Positions 17,404-26,717 of a stretch of 64,000 bases of DNA are shown piece after piece. This DNA comes from Gemmatimonadota bacterium (lineage in GTDB: Bacteria; Gemmatimonadota; Gemmatimonadetes; Gemmatimonadales; Gemmatimonadaceae). Positions within the stretch are counted from its first letter, which is position 1. Each line of letters starts with the position of its first letter. The stretch covers positions 20,658 through 84,657 of the forward strand of contig JADKAQ010000031.1 in the NCBI GenBank assembly GCA_016719105.1, in the 5' to 3' direction. Under the pieces are notes generated by a model, which saw only the letters and a program-made list of their open reading frames with translations, was not told the origin of the DNA and did not search any database. The position numbers were made by a program, and so were the translations under genes.

Positions 17404-18393
17404 CTAGCGCGCGATCGTCCGCCCCCGGCGTCGCGACCATTTCTTGCGCGCCTCCTGGATCGCCTTGCCGAGCTCCACGCGAAAGCGGTCCGGCGAGAAG
17501 TGGCGCTCGATGTGGCGCCGCCCGTTGGCCCCCAGCTCATGCGCCAGCGCCTCGTCGGCGAGCAGTCGCTCGGCGTACGTCCGCATCTCGCGCGGCGACT
17601 CGGCCACGAAGCCGGTGACGCCGTGCTCGACGATCGTGGTGGGGTGGCGGTGGGTGAGGATCGGCATGCCCGCCGCCATCGCCTCGAGGACCGCCATGTT
17701 GTAGCCGTCCTCGAAGCGCGGGTCGGCCGTGTGCACCAGGAAGCGGTGCGAGGCGAGCATGCGCTTGAGGTGATCCCAGTCGTCGGCGGCGTCGACCCCC
17801 GCCAGGTCGGGGTTGTGCCCAACGATGCGCAGCGGGAGCCCGGCCAGTGCCTCCTCGTGGAAGTCCCAGGCGAGGAATACGCGCTTGGACGACACGTGGT
17901 TGGCGACGCGCAGGCCGCACGCCAGGTCGCCGACGTAGGGGAGGTACGCCTCGGGATCGGCGCTGTTGTGCACCACCACGTGCGTCACCCCCCACGACTT
18001 GGCCTTCGAACGGGAGATGGCGATGGCGTGCCCGCCCACCGAGGCGAGGTACGTGTTGAGCACCGCCCGCATCTCGCGCGCATCGAAGTCCGCGTCCTGC
18101 TGCGCCATCCGTCCCTCGAGCATGTCGTGCAGCACGAGGAGCTTGGGGGCGTCGAGGAACTTCGTGTCGAGCAGGTCGGTGATGTTGTGGTTGATCACGC
18201 AGTCGTACTGCACGCCGCCGAAGCGGACGTCGTCGAGCGTGACGGTGCGCGCTCCCTCGGGGAGTGGGCGCATGCGCTGGTCCCATCCGCGCGTGTATCG
18301 ACCGGGAAGACCGACGACGATATCGAGCTCAGCCCGGAGAACACCGAGTTGGTGGATCCAGGCCTCGTGGCAGTTGAGTACGAGGAGTTTCAC
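17404..18393 (-). CDS. GT4-like glycosyltransferase
   Basis: A cytosolic glycosyltransferase, 329 residues when started at the GTG at 18393 (KLLVLNCHEAWIHQLGVL follows). An upstream extension in the same frame has no family resemblance. The C-terminal half shows the GT-B signature: GYNMAVLEAMAAGMPILTH with the sugar-nucleotide Glu, GVTGFVAESPREM, and LGANGRRHIERHFS. The N-terminal half resembles the variable acceptor domain (ITDLLDTKFLDAPKLLVLHDMLEG). It is divergent from the Lys-rich exported protein gene across a 176-bp gap. No other polysaccharide genes are adjacent, so the product is unknown. Confidence 0.8.
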   Translation of the reverse strand: MKLLVLNCHEAWIHQLGVLRAELDIVVGLPGRYTRGWDQRMRPLPEGARTVTLDDVRFGGVQYDCVINHNITDLLDTKFLDAPKLLVLHDMLEGRMAQQDADFDAREMRAVLNTYLASVGGHAIAISRSKAKSWGVTHVVVHNSADPEAYLPYVGDLACGLRVANHVSSKRVFLAWDFHEEALAGLPLRIVGHNPDLAGVDAADDWDHLKRMLASHRFLVHTADPRFEDGYNMAVLEAMAAGMPILTHRHPTTIVEHGVTGFVAESPREMRTYAERLLADEALAHELGANGRRHIERHFSPDRFRVELGKAIQEARKKWSRRRGRTIAR

Positions 18394-18569
18394 GCTCCTA
18401 TGACGCGCAACTCGCCGTCGCGTCTCACCGATCTCGAGCGTATCGTTTTCAGTCAGATGAGGTGGACTTAATGTCCGATTTTTCGGTGATGCGCCCCTCG
18501 CTTGCCGAAGGCGCAGGTCCCCGTTAGGCTGCCTCGCTCGCCCGCCCGAATCCTGCATTTCCGGCACCG

Positions 18570-19694
18570 ATGTTCGCCCCACTCCTGCTCGCCCTCTCGC
18601 TCGCGGTCTCCGCCACCAGCACCGTGGCCAGGCGCGTGTCCGCCCCTCCGTCGCGAACCGAATCGGCCGCGCCGCTTCTCGTTGGCCGGGTCGACCAGAC
18701 GAAGCCCGCGGCAAGGCAGACGGTGAAGCCCGCCGCGAAAGCGACCGCACGGAAGCAGGCGACGGGGCGAAAGAAGGCGACGGGGCGAAAGAAGGCGGCG
18801 TCGAAGAAGTCGCGGGTCACGAAGTCGGCCGGGGGCTCCGCGGCGCGCAAGCCGTCGGTGCCGCGACTCGCCCCCGGGTGGCCGGTCAAAGGGCCCGAGC
18901 CGCTCCCCGGATCGATCCTCCCCGGCAAGCGCATCGTCGCGTACTACGGCAACCCGCTCTCCAGGCGCATGGGGGTCCTGGGCGAGTACGACGCGGACGA
19001 CATGCTGCGCCGCCTCGATCGTGAAGTGAAGGAGTGGTCGCGGACCGACACGCTCACTCCCGTGGTGCCGGCGTTGCACCTGATCGCCACCGTGGCCCAG
19101 GGGAGCGCGGGGAAGGACGGCAAGTGGCGGACGCGCATGTCCGACTCGCTCGTGGAACGCGTGTACGACTGGGCGCGACGTCGTCGCGGGATCCTCTTCC
19201 TCGACGTGCAGGTGGCGAAGAGCACGCTGCAGGCCGAGCTGCCGCCGCTGGAGAAATACCTGTCACGCCCCGACGTGCACCTGGGGATCGATCCCGAGTT
19301 CTCGATGAAATCGGGGCACAACCCGGGGAAGCGCGTGGGGACCTACGACGCACGTGACGTGAACTGGGCGATCGACTATCTCGCGGAGATCGTCGACCGG
19401 TACAAGCTCCCGCCGAAGGTGCTGGTCGTGCATCGCTTCACGCGTCCGATGCTCACGAACGCGAAGCAGATCCGCCTCGACCCGCGCGTGCAGGTCGTCA
19501 TCCACATGGATGGATGGGGGTCGCCGAGCCTCAAGAAGGCGTCGTACGATCAGTACGTGGCGAGCGAGCCGGTGCAGTTCACCGGCTTCAAGATCTTCTA
19601 CCACAACGACGTGCGGAAAGCCGGGTGGCGCCTGATGCGCCCGGCCGACGTGCTCGCCCTCTACCCCAAGCCGCTCTACATCCAGTACCAGTAG
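18570..19694 (+). CDS. Exported protein with Lys/Ala-rich linker, unknown function
   Basis: A 374-residue protein. A signal peptide (MFAPLLLALSLAVSATSTVA) is followed by a low-complexity basic linker at about residues 45-100 (KPAAK, KKATGRKK repeats, like a histone H1 tail). A globular domain of about 270 residues follows, starting IVAYYGNPLSRRMGVLGEY. The globular part has TIM-barrel-like strands (VVPALHLIATV, GILFLDVQV, VHLGIDPEFSM, VLVVHRF, VQVVIHMDGWG) that resemble glycoside-hydrolase-like lipoproteins of actinobacteria. No catalytic pair can be named with confidence. The basic linker may bind anionic cell-envelope polymers. Function unknown. Confidence 0.7.
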   Translation: MFAPLLLALSLAVSATSTVARRVSAPPSRTESAAPLLVGRVDQTKPAARQTVKPAAKATARKQATGRKKATGRKKAASKKSRVTKSAGGSAARKPSVPRLAPGWPVKGPEPLPGSILPGKRIVAYYGNPLSRRMGVLGEYDADDMLRRLDREVKEWSRTDTLTPVVPALHLIATVAQGSAGKDGKWRTRMSDSLVERVYDWARRRRGILFLDVQVAKSTLQAELPPLEKYLSRPDVHLGIDPEFSMKSGHNPGKRVGTYDARDVNWAIDYLAEIVDRYKLPPKVLVVHRFTRPMLTNAKQIRLDPRVQVVIHMDGWGSPSLKKASYDQYVASEPVQFTGFKIFYHNDVRKAGWRLMRPADVLALYPKPLYIQYQ

Positions 19695-19761
19695 CGGTGC
19701 CGCTGGAACGGGGACGCGCCGCGCGCCTGAAGCGGCGGCCCGGGGTGACGCTGGAGCGCCG

Positions 19762-20232
19762 TTACTGCGGCGCCCCTTCTCCCGCCATGACCCCTTCGGC
19801 GGGGAACTGCGCGAGATGCCGCAGCTCGTTGCGCCGGCCGAGCAGATCGGCCACGGTGTAGCGATCGAGCGTGGTGAGGAAGGCCTGCAGCGCCTCATCC
19901 AGCGCCGGCGCCAGCCCGCATGCCGCCGAGATCGGACAGGAGATCTCCGTGGGATCGAAGCACGGCACGAGCGACATGTTGTCCTCGGTCCGGCGAACCA
20001 CTTCCCCAACCACGATCTCGACCGCCGGCTTGGCGAGCCGCATCCCACCGTTGCGTCCGCGAATGGTCTTGACGTAGCCGAGCTGCGACAGCCGCTGGAC
20101 GACTTTCAATAGATGGTCTTCGGACATTCCCATCTTCCGGGCGACTTCGCCCACGGTCGGAATATCGTCAGGGTCGAGCGCCAAATAGACCAGCGCTCGA
20201 AGCGCGTTGTCGGTGAATCGGGTGAGGCGCAT
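19762..20232 (-). CDS. nsrR: NsrR-type Rrf2-family regulator
   Basis: A 156-residue cytosolic winged-helix regulator. MRLTRFTDNALRALVYLA is the standard Rrf2/NsrR start, placed at ATG 20232. An HTH runs through VGEVARKMGMSEDHLLKVVQRL. Three Cys (91, 99, 105; CFDPTEISCPISAAC) match the iron-sulfur cluster pattern of NsrR, the nitric-oxide-sensing repressor. It is divergently transcribed from nosZ across a 237-bp gap, so it most likely controls the N2O reductase operon and itself in response to NO. IscR-like identity is less likely because of the Cys spacing and the neighbourhood. Confidence 0.85.
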   Translation of the reverse strand: MRLTRFTDNALRALVYLALDPDDIPTVGEVARKMGMSEDHLLKVVQRLSQLGYVKTIRGRNGGMRLAKPAVEIVVGEVVRRTEDNMSLVPCFDPTEISCPISAACGLAPALDEALQAFLTTLDRYTVADLLGRRNELRHLAQFPAEGVMAGEGAPQ

Positions 20233-20338
20233 AACGACTCCAGAGAGACTGGCGAAAAGGCAGACTGGCTCCGGAGCAAAAGGTAGATTCGATCGACAGC
20301 AATGCGGTCGGGAGAGTTCCCAACGAACCGCTGCAAAA

Positions 20339-20357
20339 CCTCTACGAAAGATAGAGG
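20339..20357. promoter_or_regulatory. Inverted repeat CCTCTA-N7-TAGAGG in nsrR-nosZ gap
   Basis: A perfect 6-bp inverted repeat with spacer CGAAAGA lies 113 bp before the nosZ start and 107 bp before nsrR. It may be an operator or a small hairpin in the nosZ leader. I see no sequence close to the enterobacterial NsrR or FNR consensus in this gap. Confidence 0.35.
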
Positions 20358-20469
20358 ATTCCACTACCGCCCAATGCAGTATCTGGTGCGAAGCTATTGG
20401 TGCGATCCGGACGCCGCGTTTCGGTCCAGTCCATCAACGGTTCTTCACTGCTATTGAGAGGCCCCCCCT

Positions 20470-22482
20470 ATGTCCTTCACGCGGAAGTCAGGAGTCCTGG
20501 CGTCGGCTGGCGCAGTGCTGCTGAGCGTGACGTTGCTCTACGCCTGCGCCCCCAAGGCCAAGCCGAGCGGCATCGGCAACTTAGGCGACGCGGCAGCGCG
20601 CACCTACGTTGCACCTGGCAGCTACGACGAATTCTACTTCTTCACGTCTGGCGGATTCTCCGGCCAGGTCGGCGTCTACGGCCTGCCGTCGGGGCGCCTG
20701 CTGCGTGTCATCCCGGTCTTCTCCCAAAACCCGGAAAACGGGTACGGCTACAACGTCGAGACGAAGGCGATGCTCAACACGTCGTGGGGCAACGTGCCCT
20801 GGGACGACACGCACCATCCGTCGCTCTCGATGACGGCCGGCGAGCACGACGGGCGCTGGCTCTTCATCAATGCCAACAACACCCCGCGCTTCGCCCGCAT
20901 CGACCTCAAGTCGTTCGAGACGACGGAGACGCTGGAGCTGCCCAACACCGGCGGCAACCATGGCGCCCCGTTCACGACGGAGAACACCGAATACGTGATC
21001 GGCGCCACGCGCTTCTCGGTGCCGATTCCGCAGAAGGATGTCGCTTTCGACAAGTTCAAGGACGAGTTCAAGGGGACGATTTCCTTCGTGAAGGCCGACG
21101 AGATGGGGAAGATGGACGTCGCCTTCCAGATCCTGATGCCTGGCTTCGACTACGATCTCGGGCGTCCCGGCAAGGGACCGTCGCACGGGTGGGTCTTCTT
21201 CACCTCGTACAACACCGAGCAGGCCAACACCAAGCTCGAGGTGAACGCCTCCAAGAACGACAAGGACTACATCGCCGCCGTGAACTGGAAGGCCGCCGAG
21301 CAGTGCGTGGCCGCCGGCAAGGCGAAGACGTGGCCGACCAAGTACGCGCACAACGTGTACAGCCACGAGACGCACGCCGCGACGACCGAGATGAAGACGA
21401 CGGTCAAGGTCCTCGATCCGAAGGACTGCGCCGGGGCGGTGTACTTCCTCCCGACGCCCAAGTCGCCGCACGGCGTCGACGTCGACCCGACGGGTGAGTA
21501 CATCGTCGGCGGCGGCAAGCTCGCCACGGTCATCCCGGTGCACTCGTACAGCAAGTTCCAGCAGGCGATTGCCGACAAGAAGTTCGAGAAGGAGGCCTAC
21601 GGCATCCCGGTGGTGAACTACGACGCCACCATGTACTGTGAAGTGCAGAACCCGGGGCTCGGCCCCCTGCATAACGAGTTCGACGCCCAGGGCAACGCCT
21701 ACACCTCGGTCTTCATCTCGTCGGAAATCGTGAAGTGGTCGCTCAAGGACTGCAAGGTCGCCGACCGCGTCCCGACGTATTACTCGATCGGTCACCTCAC
21801 CGTCCCCGGCGGCGACACCAAGACGCCGTACGGCAAGTACGTGATCGCGATGAACAAGATCACGAAGGACCGCTACCTCCCGACGGGACCGGAGCTCACG
21901 CAGTCGGCGCAGCTGTACGACATCAGCGGGCCGAAGATGAAGCTCCTGCTCGACTTCCCGACCATTGGCGAACCGCACTATTCGCAGGCGATCCTGGCCA
22001 GCAAGATCAAGGGTGAGCAGCTCAAGTTCTTCAAGCTCGCCGACAACAAGCATCCGTACGTCGCCCGCAATGAGCAGGAAGTGGGCGTGAGCCGCAAGGG
22101 CAAGACGGTGCACGTCAAGATGACGGCCATTCGCTCGCACTTCGCCCCGGACAACATCGAGGGGATCCAGCAGGGCGACACGGTCCTCTTCCACGTGACC
22201 AACCTCGAGCAGGACTGGGACGTGCCGCACGGCTTCGCCGCGATCGGCTCGGCCAACGACGCCGAACTGCTGGTCATGCCTGGCCAGACGCGCACGCTGA
22301 CGTGGGTGGCGAAGTATGCCGGCGTGTACCCCTTCTACTGCACCGACTTCTGCAGCGCGCTGCACCAGGAGATGCAGGGTTACATCCGCGTGGCCCCGTC
22401 GGGGAGCGCGGTGGCACTCTCGGCGACGACGAGCAAGAAGTCGCGGGATGCCTTCGCCGCCACAACGGGCGCCGGCAAATAG
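20470..22482 (+). CDS. nosZ: Nitrous-oxide reductase, clade II
   Basis: A 670-residue copper enzyme that reduces N2O to N2 in the periplasm. The N-terminus is a Sec-type lipoprotein-like signal (LLYAC, Cys26) without a twin-arginine motif, typical of clade II (atypical) NosZ and unlike Tat-exported clade I. CuZ-ligand histidines are seen in DDTHHPSLS (115/116), GGNHGAPF (164), the PLHNEF, SPHGVDV and GHLTVPGGD segments, and GEPHYSQ. The C-terminal CuA cupredoxin domain has VPHGFAA and FYCTDFCSALHQEMQGY with two Cys, His and Met ligands. All ligands appear intact, so the enzyme should be functional. It is first in the nos operon and divergent from nsrR. Confidence 0.96.
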   Translation: MSFTRKSGVLASAGAVLLSVTLLYACAPKAKPSGIGNLGDAAARTYVAPGSYDEFYFFTSGGFSGQVGVYGLPSGRLLRVIPVFSQNPENGYGYNVETKAMLNTSWGNVPWDDTHHPSLSMTAGEHDGRWLFINANNTPRFARIDLKSFETTETLELPNTGGNHGAPFTTENTEYVIGATRFSVPIPQKDVAFDKFKDEFKGTISFVKADEMGKMDVAFQILMPGFDYDLGRPGKGPSHGWVFFTSYNTEQANTKLEVNASKNDKDYIAAVNWKAAEQCVAAGKAKTWPTKYAHNVYSHETHAATTEMKTTVKVLDPKDCAGAVYFLPTPKSPHGVDVDPTGEYIVGGGKLATVIPVHSYSKFQQAIADKKFEKEAYGIPVVNYDATMYCEVQNPGLGPLHNEFDAQGNAYTSVFISSEIVKWSLKDCKVADRVPTYYSIGHLTVPGGDTKTPYGKYVIAMNKITKDRYLPTGPELTQSAQLYDISGPKMKLLLDFPTIGEPHYSQAILASKIKGEQLKFFKLADNKHPYVARNEQEVGVSRKGKTVHVKMTAIRSHFAPDNIEGIQQGDTVLFHVTNLEQDWDVPHGFAAIGSANDAELLVMPGQTRTLTWVAKYAGVYPFYCTDFCSALHQEMQGYIRVAPSGSAVALSATTSKKSRDAFAATTGAGK

Positions 22483-22541
22483 GTTGACGCGTTCGAGGGG
22501 GCGAGTGCTCGCCTGGCTCGCTCCCTTTCACTCTTAGAGGC

Positions 22542-23516
22542 ATGACCGCCATGCTGTCCAATCGCTCCCGCCTCCTGCTCGCCCTCTCCGCGCTCCTGCT
22601 CGTGGCGATGTTCGTGACGCCGATCTGGCGCGTCTTCCTCGATGCCCCGCAGTACCCGGAAGGGATCGGGATGCAGATCTGGATCAACACCGTCAAAGGG
22701 GCCAAGGAGAACGATCTCGACAACATCAACAACCTGAATCACTACATCGGGATGAAGCGCATCGTCCCCGATGCGATCCCCGAACTCAAGCTGATGCCGT
22801 TCATCGTTGGGGCCCTCATGGCCGGAGGGCTGGCCGCCGCCGCACTGGGGCGCCGGCGCGTGGCACAAGTATGGGTCGGGACCTTCCTCGTCGTCGCGCT
22901 AGCGGGGCTCGTCGACTTCTACAAGTGGGAGTACGAGTACGGGCACGACCTCGACATGGAGAATGCGATCATCAAAGTGCCGGGGATGACGTACCAGCCA
23001 CCGCTGATCGGGTCGAAGCAGTTGCTGAACTTCACGGCGACGTCGATTCCGGGTGTGGGCGGCTATGCCGCAATGATCTCCCTCGGACTGGGGCTTCTGG
23101 TGCTCGTGCTCGAGCGCCGCCGCCTCGTCCCGCCTGAAGCGGGCCCTCAGGTCAGCCGGGTTGAAGACCCCAGCACTGGTGGCCTGACCATGCACCGCGC
23201 CAACGCTCGCCGGGCCCTGGTGCGCCTGTGCAGGTCTCGTCCATGCTGCTGGCCGTCGGCGCCTGCCAACGCGGCGACGGGCCGCGCCCGCTGGTCGTGG
23301 GGGAAGATTCCTGCGACTTCTGCAAGATGGCGATCTCGGATACCCGCTACGGCGGAGAGGTCCGGACCACCACCGGGCGCATCGTCACCTTCGACGCCGT
23401 CGAATGCCTGGCGAGCTACATCGCCGCAGCCGGCGACAGCGCGCGGTTCGAGGGCGTGTGGGTCGCCGACTTCGACGGGGGCGGAATGGTCCCGGCCGCG
23501 GAGGCGCGCTACGTGA
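22542..23516 (+). CDS. Membrane protein of the clade II nos cluster
   Basis: The first ~205 residues look genuine. TM1 follows the start (LLLALSALLLVAMFVTPIW), a short periplasmic loop has NHYIGMKRI, TM2-3 lie at about 85-125 (LMPFIVGALMAGGLAAAALG, VWVGTFLVVALAGLVDFYKWEYEYGHDL), and TM4 at about 170-190. This four-helix protein sits between nosZ and nosL, as in other clade II clusters, and may help copper-site assembly or electron supply (inference). After about residue 216 the frame runs through nosL in the wrong phase. The natural stop is missing, so the true 3' end is probably near 23190 and the ORF end at 23516 is an artefact of an indel or a real fusion. Confidence 0.7.
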   Translation: MTAMLSNRSRLLLALSALLLVAMFVTPIWRVFLDAPQYPEGIGMQIWINTVKGAKENDLDNINNLNHYIGMKRIVPDAIPELKLMPFIVGALMAGGLAAAALGRRRVAQVWVGTFLVVALAGLVDFYKWEYEYGHDLDMENAIIKVPGMTYQPPLIGSKQLLNFTATSIPGVGGYAAMISLGLGLLVLVLERRRLVPPEAGPQVSRVEDPSTGGLTMHRANARRALVRLCRSRPCCWPSAPANAATGRARWSWGKIPATSARWRSRIPATAERSGPPPGASSPSTPSNAWRATSPQPATARGSRACGSPTSTGAEWSRPRRRAT

Positions 23517-23701
23517 CCGGCGGCACGCTGCACAGTCCGATGGGGCGACAGATCACGTCGTTCGCCCCGGACGCGTCGCCGGCCGACCTCGTGGCCAGGC
23601 ACGGCGGCGAGGTCAAGTCGTGGCAGCAGGTGCTGGCGTCGGCGCCGACGCCCCCGCAGGGGGCAGCGGCGCAGCCGGCCGCGATGTCGCACCATCACTG
23701 A
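23228..23701 (+). CDS. nosL: NosL copper chaperone lipoprotein
   Basis: A lipoprotein (LLAVGAC lipobox) that supplies copper to NosZ. EDSCDFCKMAIS carries the CxxCxM-type copper motif of NosL, followed by RYGGEVRTTTGRIVTFDAVECLASYI and GTLHSPMGRQITSFA, both typical of the family. The GTG at 23228 leaves an unusually short signal. A better N-terminus (MHRANARRALVRL) begins at ATG 23190 but in another frame, which implies a one- or two-base indel near 23225. The His-rich end (MSHHH) may add a metal site. It lies between the nos membrane protein and nosD. Confidence 0.85.
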   Translation: MQVSSMLLAVGACQRGDGPRPLVVGEDSCDFCKMAISDTRYGGEVRTTTGRIVTFDAVECLASYIAAAGDSARFEGVWVADFDGGGMVPAAEARYVTGGTLHSPMGRQITSFAPDASPADLVARHGGEVKSWQQVLASAPTPPQGAAAQPAAMSHHH

Positions 23702-23722
23702 TCGTCGCGCATTCCCGTCACC

Positions 23723-25091
23723 GTGAGTACCGTGAGCCCCCTCCTCACTCCGTGCTCTCGCCCCTCATCACCCCCGCGCCACCGCGCGGTGGTGCGACGA
23801 GTGGCGGCGATCGCCGGCGCCATGCTGCTCGCCGTCGCCGCCCTCGCCCGCGTGACGTGGGGACGAGGGCGGGCCGTCGCGTTCGACATCCAGCCTGCAC
23901 GATCGAGGTCTCCCCGACGGGCCGCGTACCGCGCATCGGCGACGCCCTCCGGTCGGCGGCACCGGGGACGCGCATCCTCGTCAGGCGCGGGACGTATCGC
24001 GAGCCGCGCATCATCATCGATCGCCCGGGATCACGTTGGAGGGTGAAGCGGGGGCCATCATCGACGGCAGCGGCACGCACACCATCCTCGAGATCACCGC
24101 TGACGATGTCACCGTTCGCGGACTGACAATCCGCAACACGGGGCCGAGCCAGTCGGAGGAACGCGCGGGGATCCTCGTGCACGACGTGGGGGGATGCCGC
24201 GTGCAGCACAACCGCCTCGAGGAGACACTCTTCGCGATCTACCTCGCCAAGGTGCACGACTGCCTCGTGAGCGACAACGTGATCCGCGGGCACGAACGCG
24301 CCCAGACGGTGTCGGGCAATGGCGTGCATATCTGGTCCAGCGAGCGCGTGCAGGTGCTGCGCAACGACGTGCGCGGGCATCGCGACGGGATCTACTTCGA
24401 GTTCGTGAAGCGCGGGCGTGTGGTCGGCAACCGGTCGCAGCGCAGTGCGCGGTACGGCATGCACTTCATGTTCTCCGACGATTGCCGCTACGAGGACAAC
24501 CTGTACCGCGACAACGCCAACGGGATCGCCGTGATGTACTCCAACCGGGTGGAGATGATCGGCAACCGCTTCGAGCACAACTGGGGGAGCGCCGCCTACG
24601 GCCTCCTCCTCAAGGACATCAACGACTCGCGCATCGAGGGGAACACCTTCCTCTCCAACTCGGTCGGACTCTACCTGGAGGGGGCCAACCGCAACGTCGT
24701 GCTCCGCAACGCCTTCCGGGCGAACGGCTGGGCGCTCAAGACGATGGCCAACGCCACCGGGAACCTGTTCGAGCGCAACACCTTCGAGGGGAACGCCTTC
24801 GACGTGGGGACCAACAGCACGTCCAACGTGTCGCGCTTCCAGGAGAACTACTGGGATCGTTACCGCGGCTACGACCTGGACCGCAACGGGATCGGCGACG
24901 TGCCACACGCCCCGGTGCGCCTCTTTGCCCTGGTGGTAGAGCAATCGCCACCGACGCTCCTCCTCCTGCGGTCGCTCCTGGTCGACCTGCTCGACCTGGC
25001 CGAACGCGTGATCCCGACGCTCACTCCAGAGACACTGCTCGACGAGCGCCCGCTGATGAAGCGTCCGGCGCAGGATGGTGCGCGTGGTTAG
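23723..25091 (+). CDS. nosD: NosD periplasmic copper-site maturation protein (frameshifted 5' end)
   Basis: The in-frame part from about 24036 encodes a right-handed beta-helix of CASH/NosD repeats (DVTVRGLTIRNTG, NGVHIWSSERVQVLRNDVRGHRDGIYF, FMFSDDCRYEDNLYRDNANGIAVMYS), needed with NosF and NosY for the Cu-S cluster of NosZ. The N-terminus is split over three frames. A signal-like segment from GTG 23723 (VAAIAGAMLLAVAALARVTWG) runs to about 23900, then TIEVSPTGRVPRIGDALRSA runs to about 24030, then ITLEGEAGAIIDGSG joins the main frame. The pieces align as one normal protein, so two small indels are present, either sequencing errors or recent inactivation. The end overlaps nosF by 17 bp. Confidence 0.82.
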
Positions 25092-25818
25092 GGCCCGCGG
25101 CGTGACCAAGGCCTACGGGCGCCTGCAGGTGTTGCAGGGGCTCGACCTCGACGTCGAGCGCGGGCAGGTGACGGCGATCATCGGCCCCAACGCCTCGGGG
25201 AAGACGACGTTCAACAAGATCCTCCTCGGGCTCGTGCGCGCCGACGGCGGCGAGGTCTCCATCGACGGCAAGCGGCTCGACGGCGGCTCGGCGTACCGCG
25301 CCCACATCGGCTACATGCCGCAAGCCGCACGCTTCCCCGAGAACCTCACCGCCTACGACGTCTTTCGCATGCTGGCCGACCTGCGCGGCGCGGCCGCCGG
25401 ACGCGACGAGCAGCTCGTCGACGAGTTCGCGTTAGGTCCGGTGCTCAAGACGCCGATTCGCGTCCTCTCGGGCGGTATGCGCCAGCGCGTGAATGCGGCG
25501 CTGGCGTTCCTCTTCCGCCCCGCCCTCCTCCTCCTCGACGAACCGACCGCCGGGCTCGACCCCATCTCCAGCGGGACGCTCAAGGACAAGATCCGCCGGG
25601 AGCGCGAAGCGGGGCGCACCTTCATCCTCACCTCGCACGTCATGAGCGAGCTGGAGGAACTCTCCGACCGCATCGCCTTCCTGCTCGACGGGCGCGTACA
25701 CTTCTCGGGGACGCAGGACGAGCTCAAGTCGCTCACCGGCGAGTCGACGCTCGAGCGGGCCATCGCCCACCTCATGCGGCAGGGGACGTCCGCGCCCCTC
25801 GGCGAGGCGCGCGCGTGA
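25075..25818 (+). CDS. nosF: NosF ABC-transporter ATPase
   Basis: A 247-residue cytosolic ATPase. Walker A is GPNASGKTT, the signature is LSGGMRQR, Walker B with catalytic Glu is LLLLDEPTAGLD, and the switch His is in ILTSHVMSELEEL. It pairs with NosY to power NosD-dependent maturation of the NosZ copper centre. It overlaps nosD at its start and nosY at its end, so the three are translationally coupled. All catalytic residues are intact. Confidence 0.93.
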   Translation: MVRVVRARGVTKAYGRLQVLQGLDLDVERGQVTAIIGPNASGKTTFNKILLGLVRADGGEVSIDGKRLDGGSAYRAHIGYMPQAARFPENLTAYDVFRMLADLRGAAAGRDEQLVDEFALGPVLKTPIRVLSGGMRQRVNAALAFLFRPALLLLDEPTAGLDPISSGTLKDKIRREREAGRTFILTSHVMSELEELSDRIAFLLDGRVHFSGTQDELKSLTGESTLERAIAHLMRQGTSAPLGEARA

Positions 25819-26606
25819 GCACCGTCCTCAAGATCATGCGCTACGTCCTCATGGACGTGCTGCGCAACCGCTGGGTCATCGGCTACGCCCTCTTCTTCGT
25901 CGCGGTCACCGACGTCCTGTTGCGGTTAGGCGGGAGCGGGCCGCGCGCCCTGCTCTCGCTCCTCAACGTCGTCGTGTTGCTCATCCCGCTGGTCACGATC
26001 GTCTTCGGGACGATCTACTGGCACGGGGCACGCGAGTTCAACGAGCTGCTGCTCTCCCAGCCCGTGGCGCGGGCCACGCTCTTCCACGGCCTCTTTGCCG
26101 GGCTGGTGATCCCGCTGTCGGCGGCCTTTGTCGTCGGCGTCTCGATCCCCGTCCTGGTCCACCGCGCGGCCGACGGCGAGACGCTCGCACTGCTCGGCAT
26201 GATGCTGGTGGCCGGCTGCGCGCTCACCGCGGTGTTCGGCGCGCTCGCCGTGCTCATCGCCGGGCTGGTCGACGATCGCCTCAAGGGGCTGGGGCTGGCG
26301 TTAGGCGTCTGGCTCCTCATGACCGTCGCGTACGACGGGCTCGTGCTGTGGGTCGCGATGGCCTACCAGGACTACCCGCTCGAGGGTCCGATGCTGGCGC
26401 TCACCTTCGCCAATCCGGTCGACCTGGCGCGCGTCCTCCTCGTCCTGCGCTTCGACGTCTCGGCCCTGATGGGCTACACGGGGGCGGTGATGCAGCGCCT
26501 GCTGGGGAGCCCGATGGGGATCCTGGCGGCGGTCGCCGGACTCGCCGTCTGGACCGTCGCGCCGGGGCTCCTGGCGCTGCGGGCCTTCAAGCGTAGGGAC
26601 TTCTGA
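25815..26606 (+). CDS. nosY: NosY ABC-transporter permease
   Basis: A 263-residue inner-membrane protein with about six hydrophobic segments (residues 20-40, 48-68, 95-118, 130-160, 172-195 and 238-258). It matches the ABC-2-type permease pattern of NosY: RYVLMDVLRNRWVIGYALFF at the start, TIYWHGAREFNELLLSQPV after TM2, and FANPVDLARVLLVLRFD before the last segments. The GTG start overlaps the nosF stop (GTGA). It is the membrane partner of NosF. Confidence 0.9.
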   Translation: MSTVLKIMRYVLMDVLRNRWVIGYALFFVAVTDVLLRLGGSGPRALLSLLNVVVLLIPLVTIVFGTIYWHGAREFNELLLSQPVARATLFHGLFAGLVIPLSAAFVVGVSIPVLVHRAADGETLALLGMMLVAGCALTAVFGALAVLIAGLVDDRLKGLGLALGVWLLMTVAYDGLVLWVAMAYQDYPLEGPMLALTFANPVDLARVLLVLRFDVSALMGYTGAVMQRLLGSPMGILAAVAGLAVWTVAPGLLALRAFKRRDF

Positions 26607-26717
26607 GACAGCGGTTCCGGGCCCCCCCGACGTCATACCTGCAGCAAATCTATTTCTTTTCAGAACGACCAAAACGACCACCGGAATCACCCCGCCCCTA
26701 CCCTCTCCGGAGCCGCC

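Noticed and set aside
20581..22365. 594-codon open frame on the minus strand opposite nosZ
   Set aside because: It is an antisense shadow of a highly conserved gene in GC-rich DNA. Its composition is Arg/His/Val-rich and no domain is seen.
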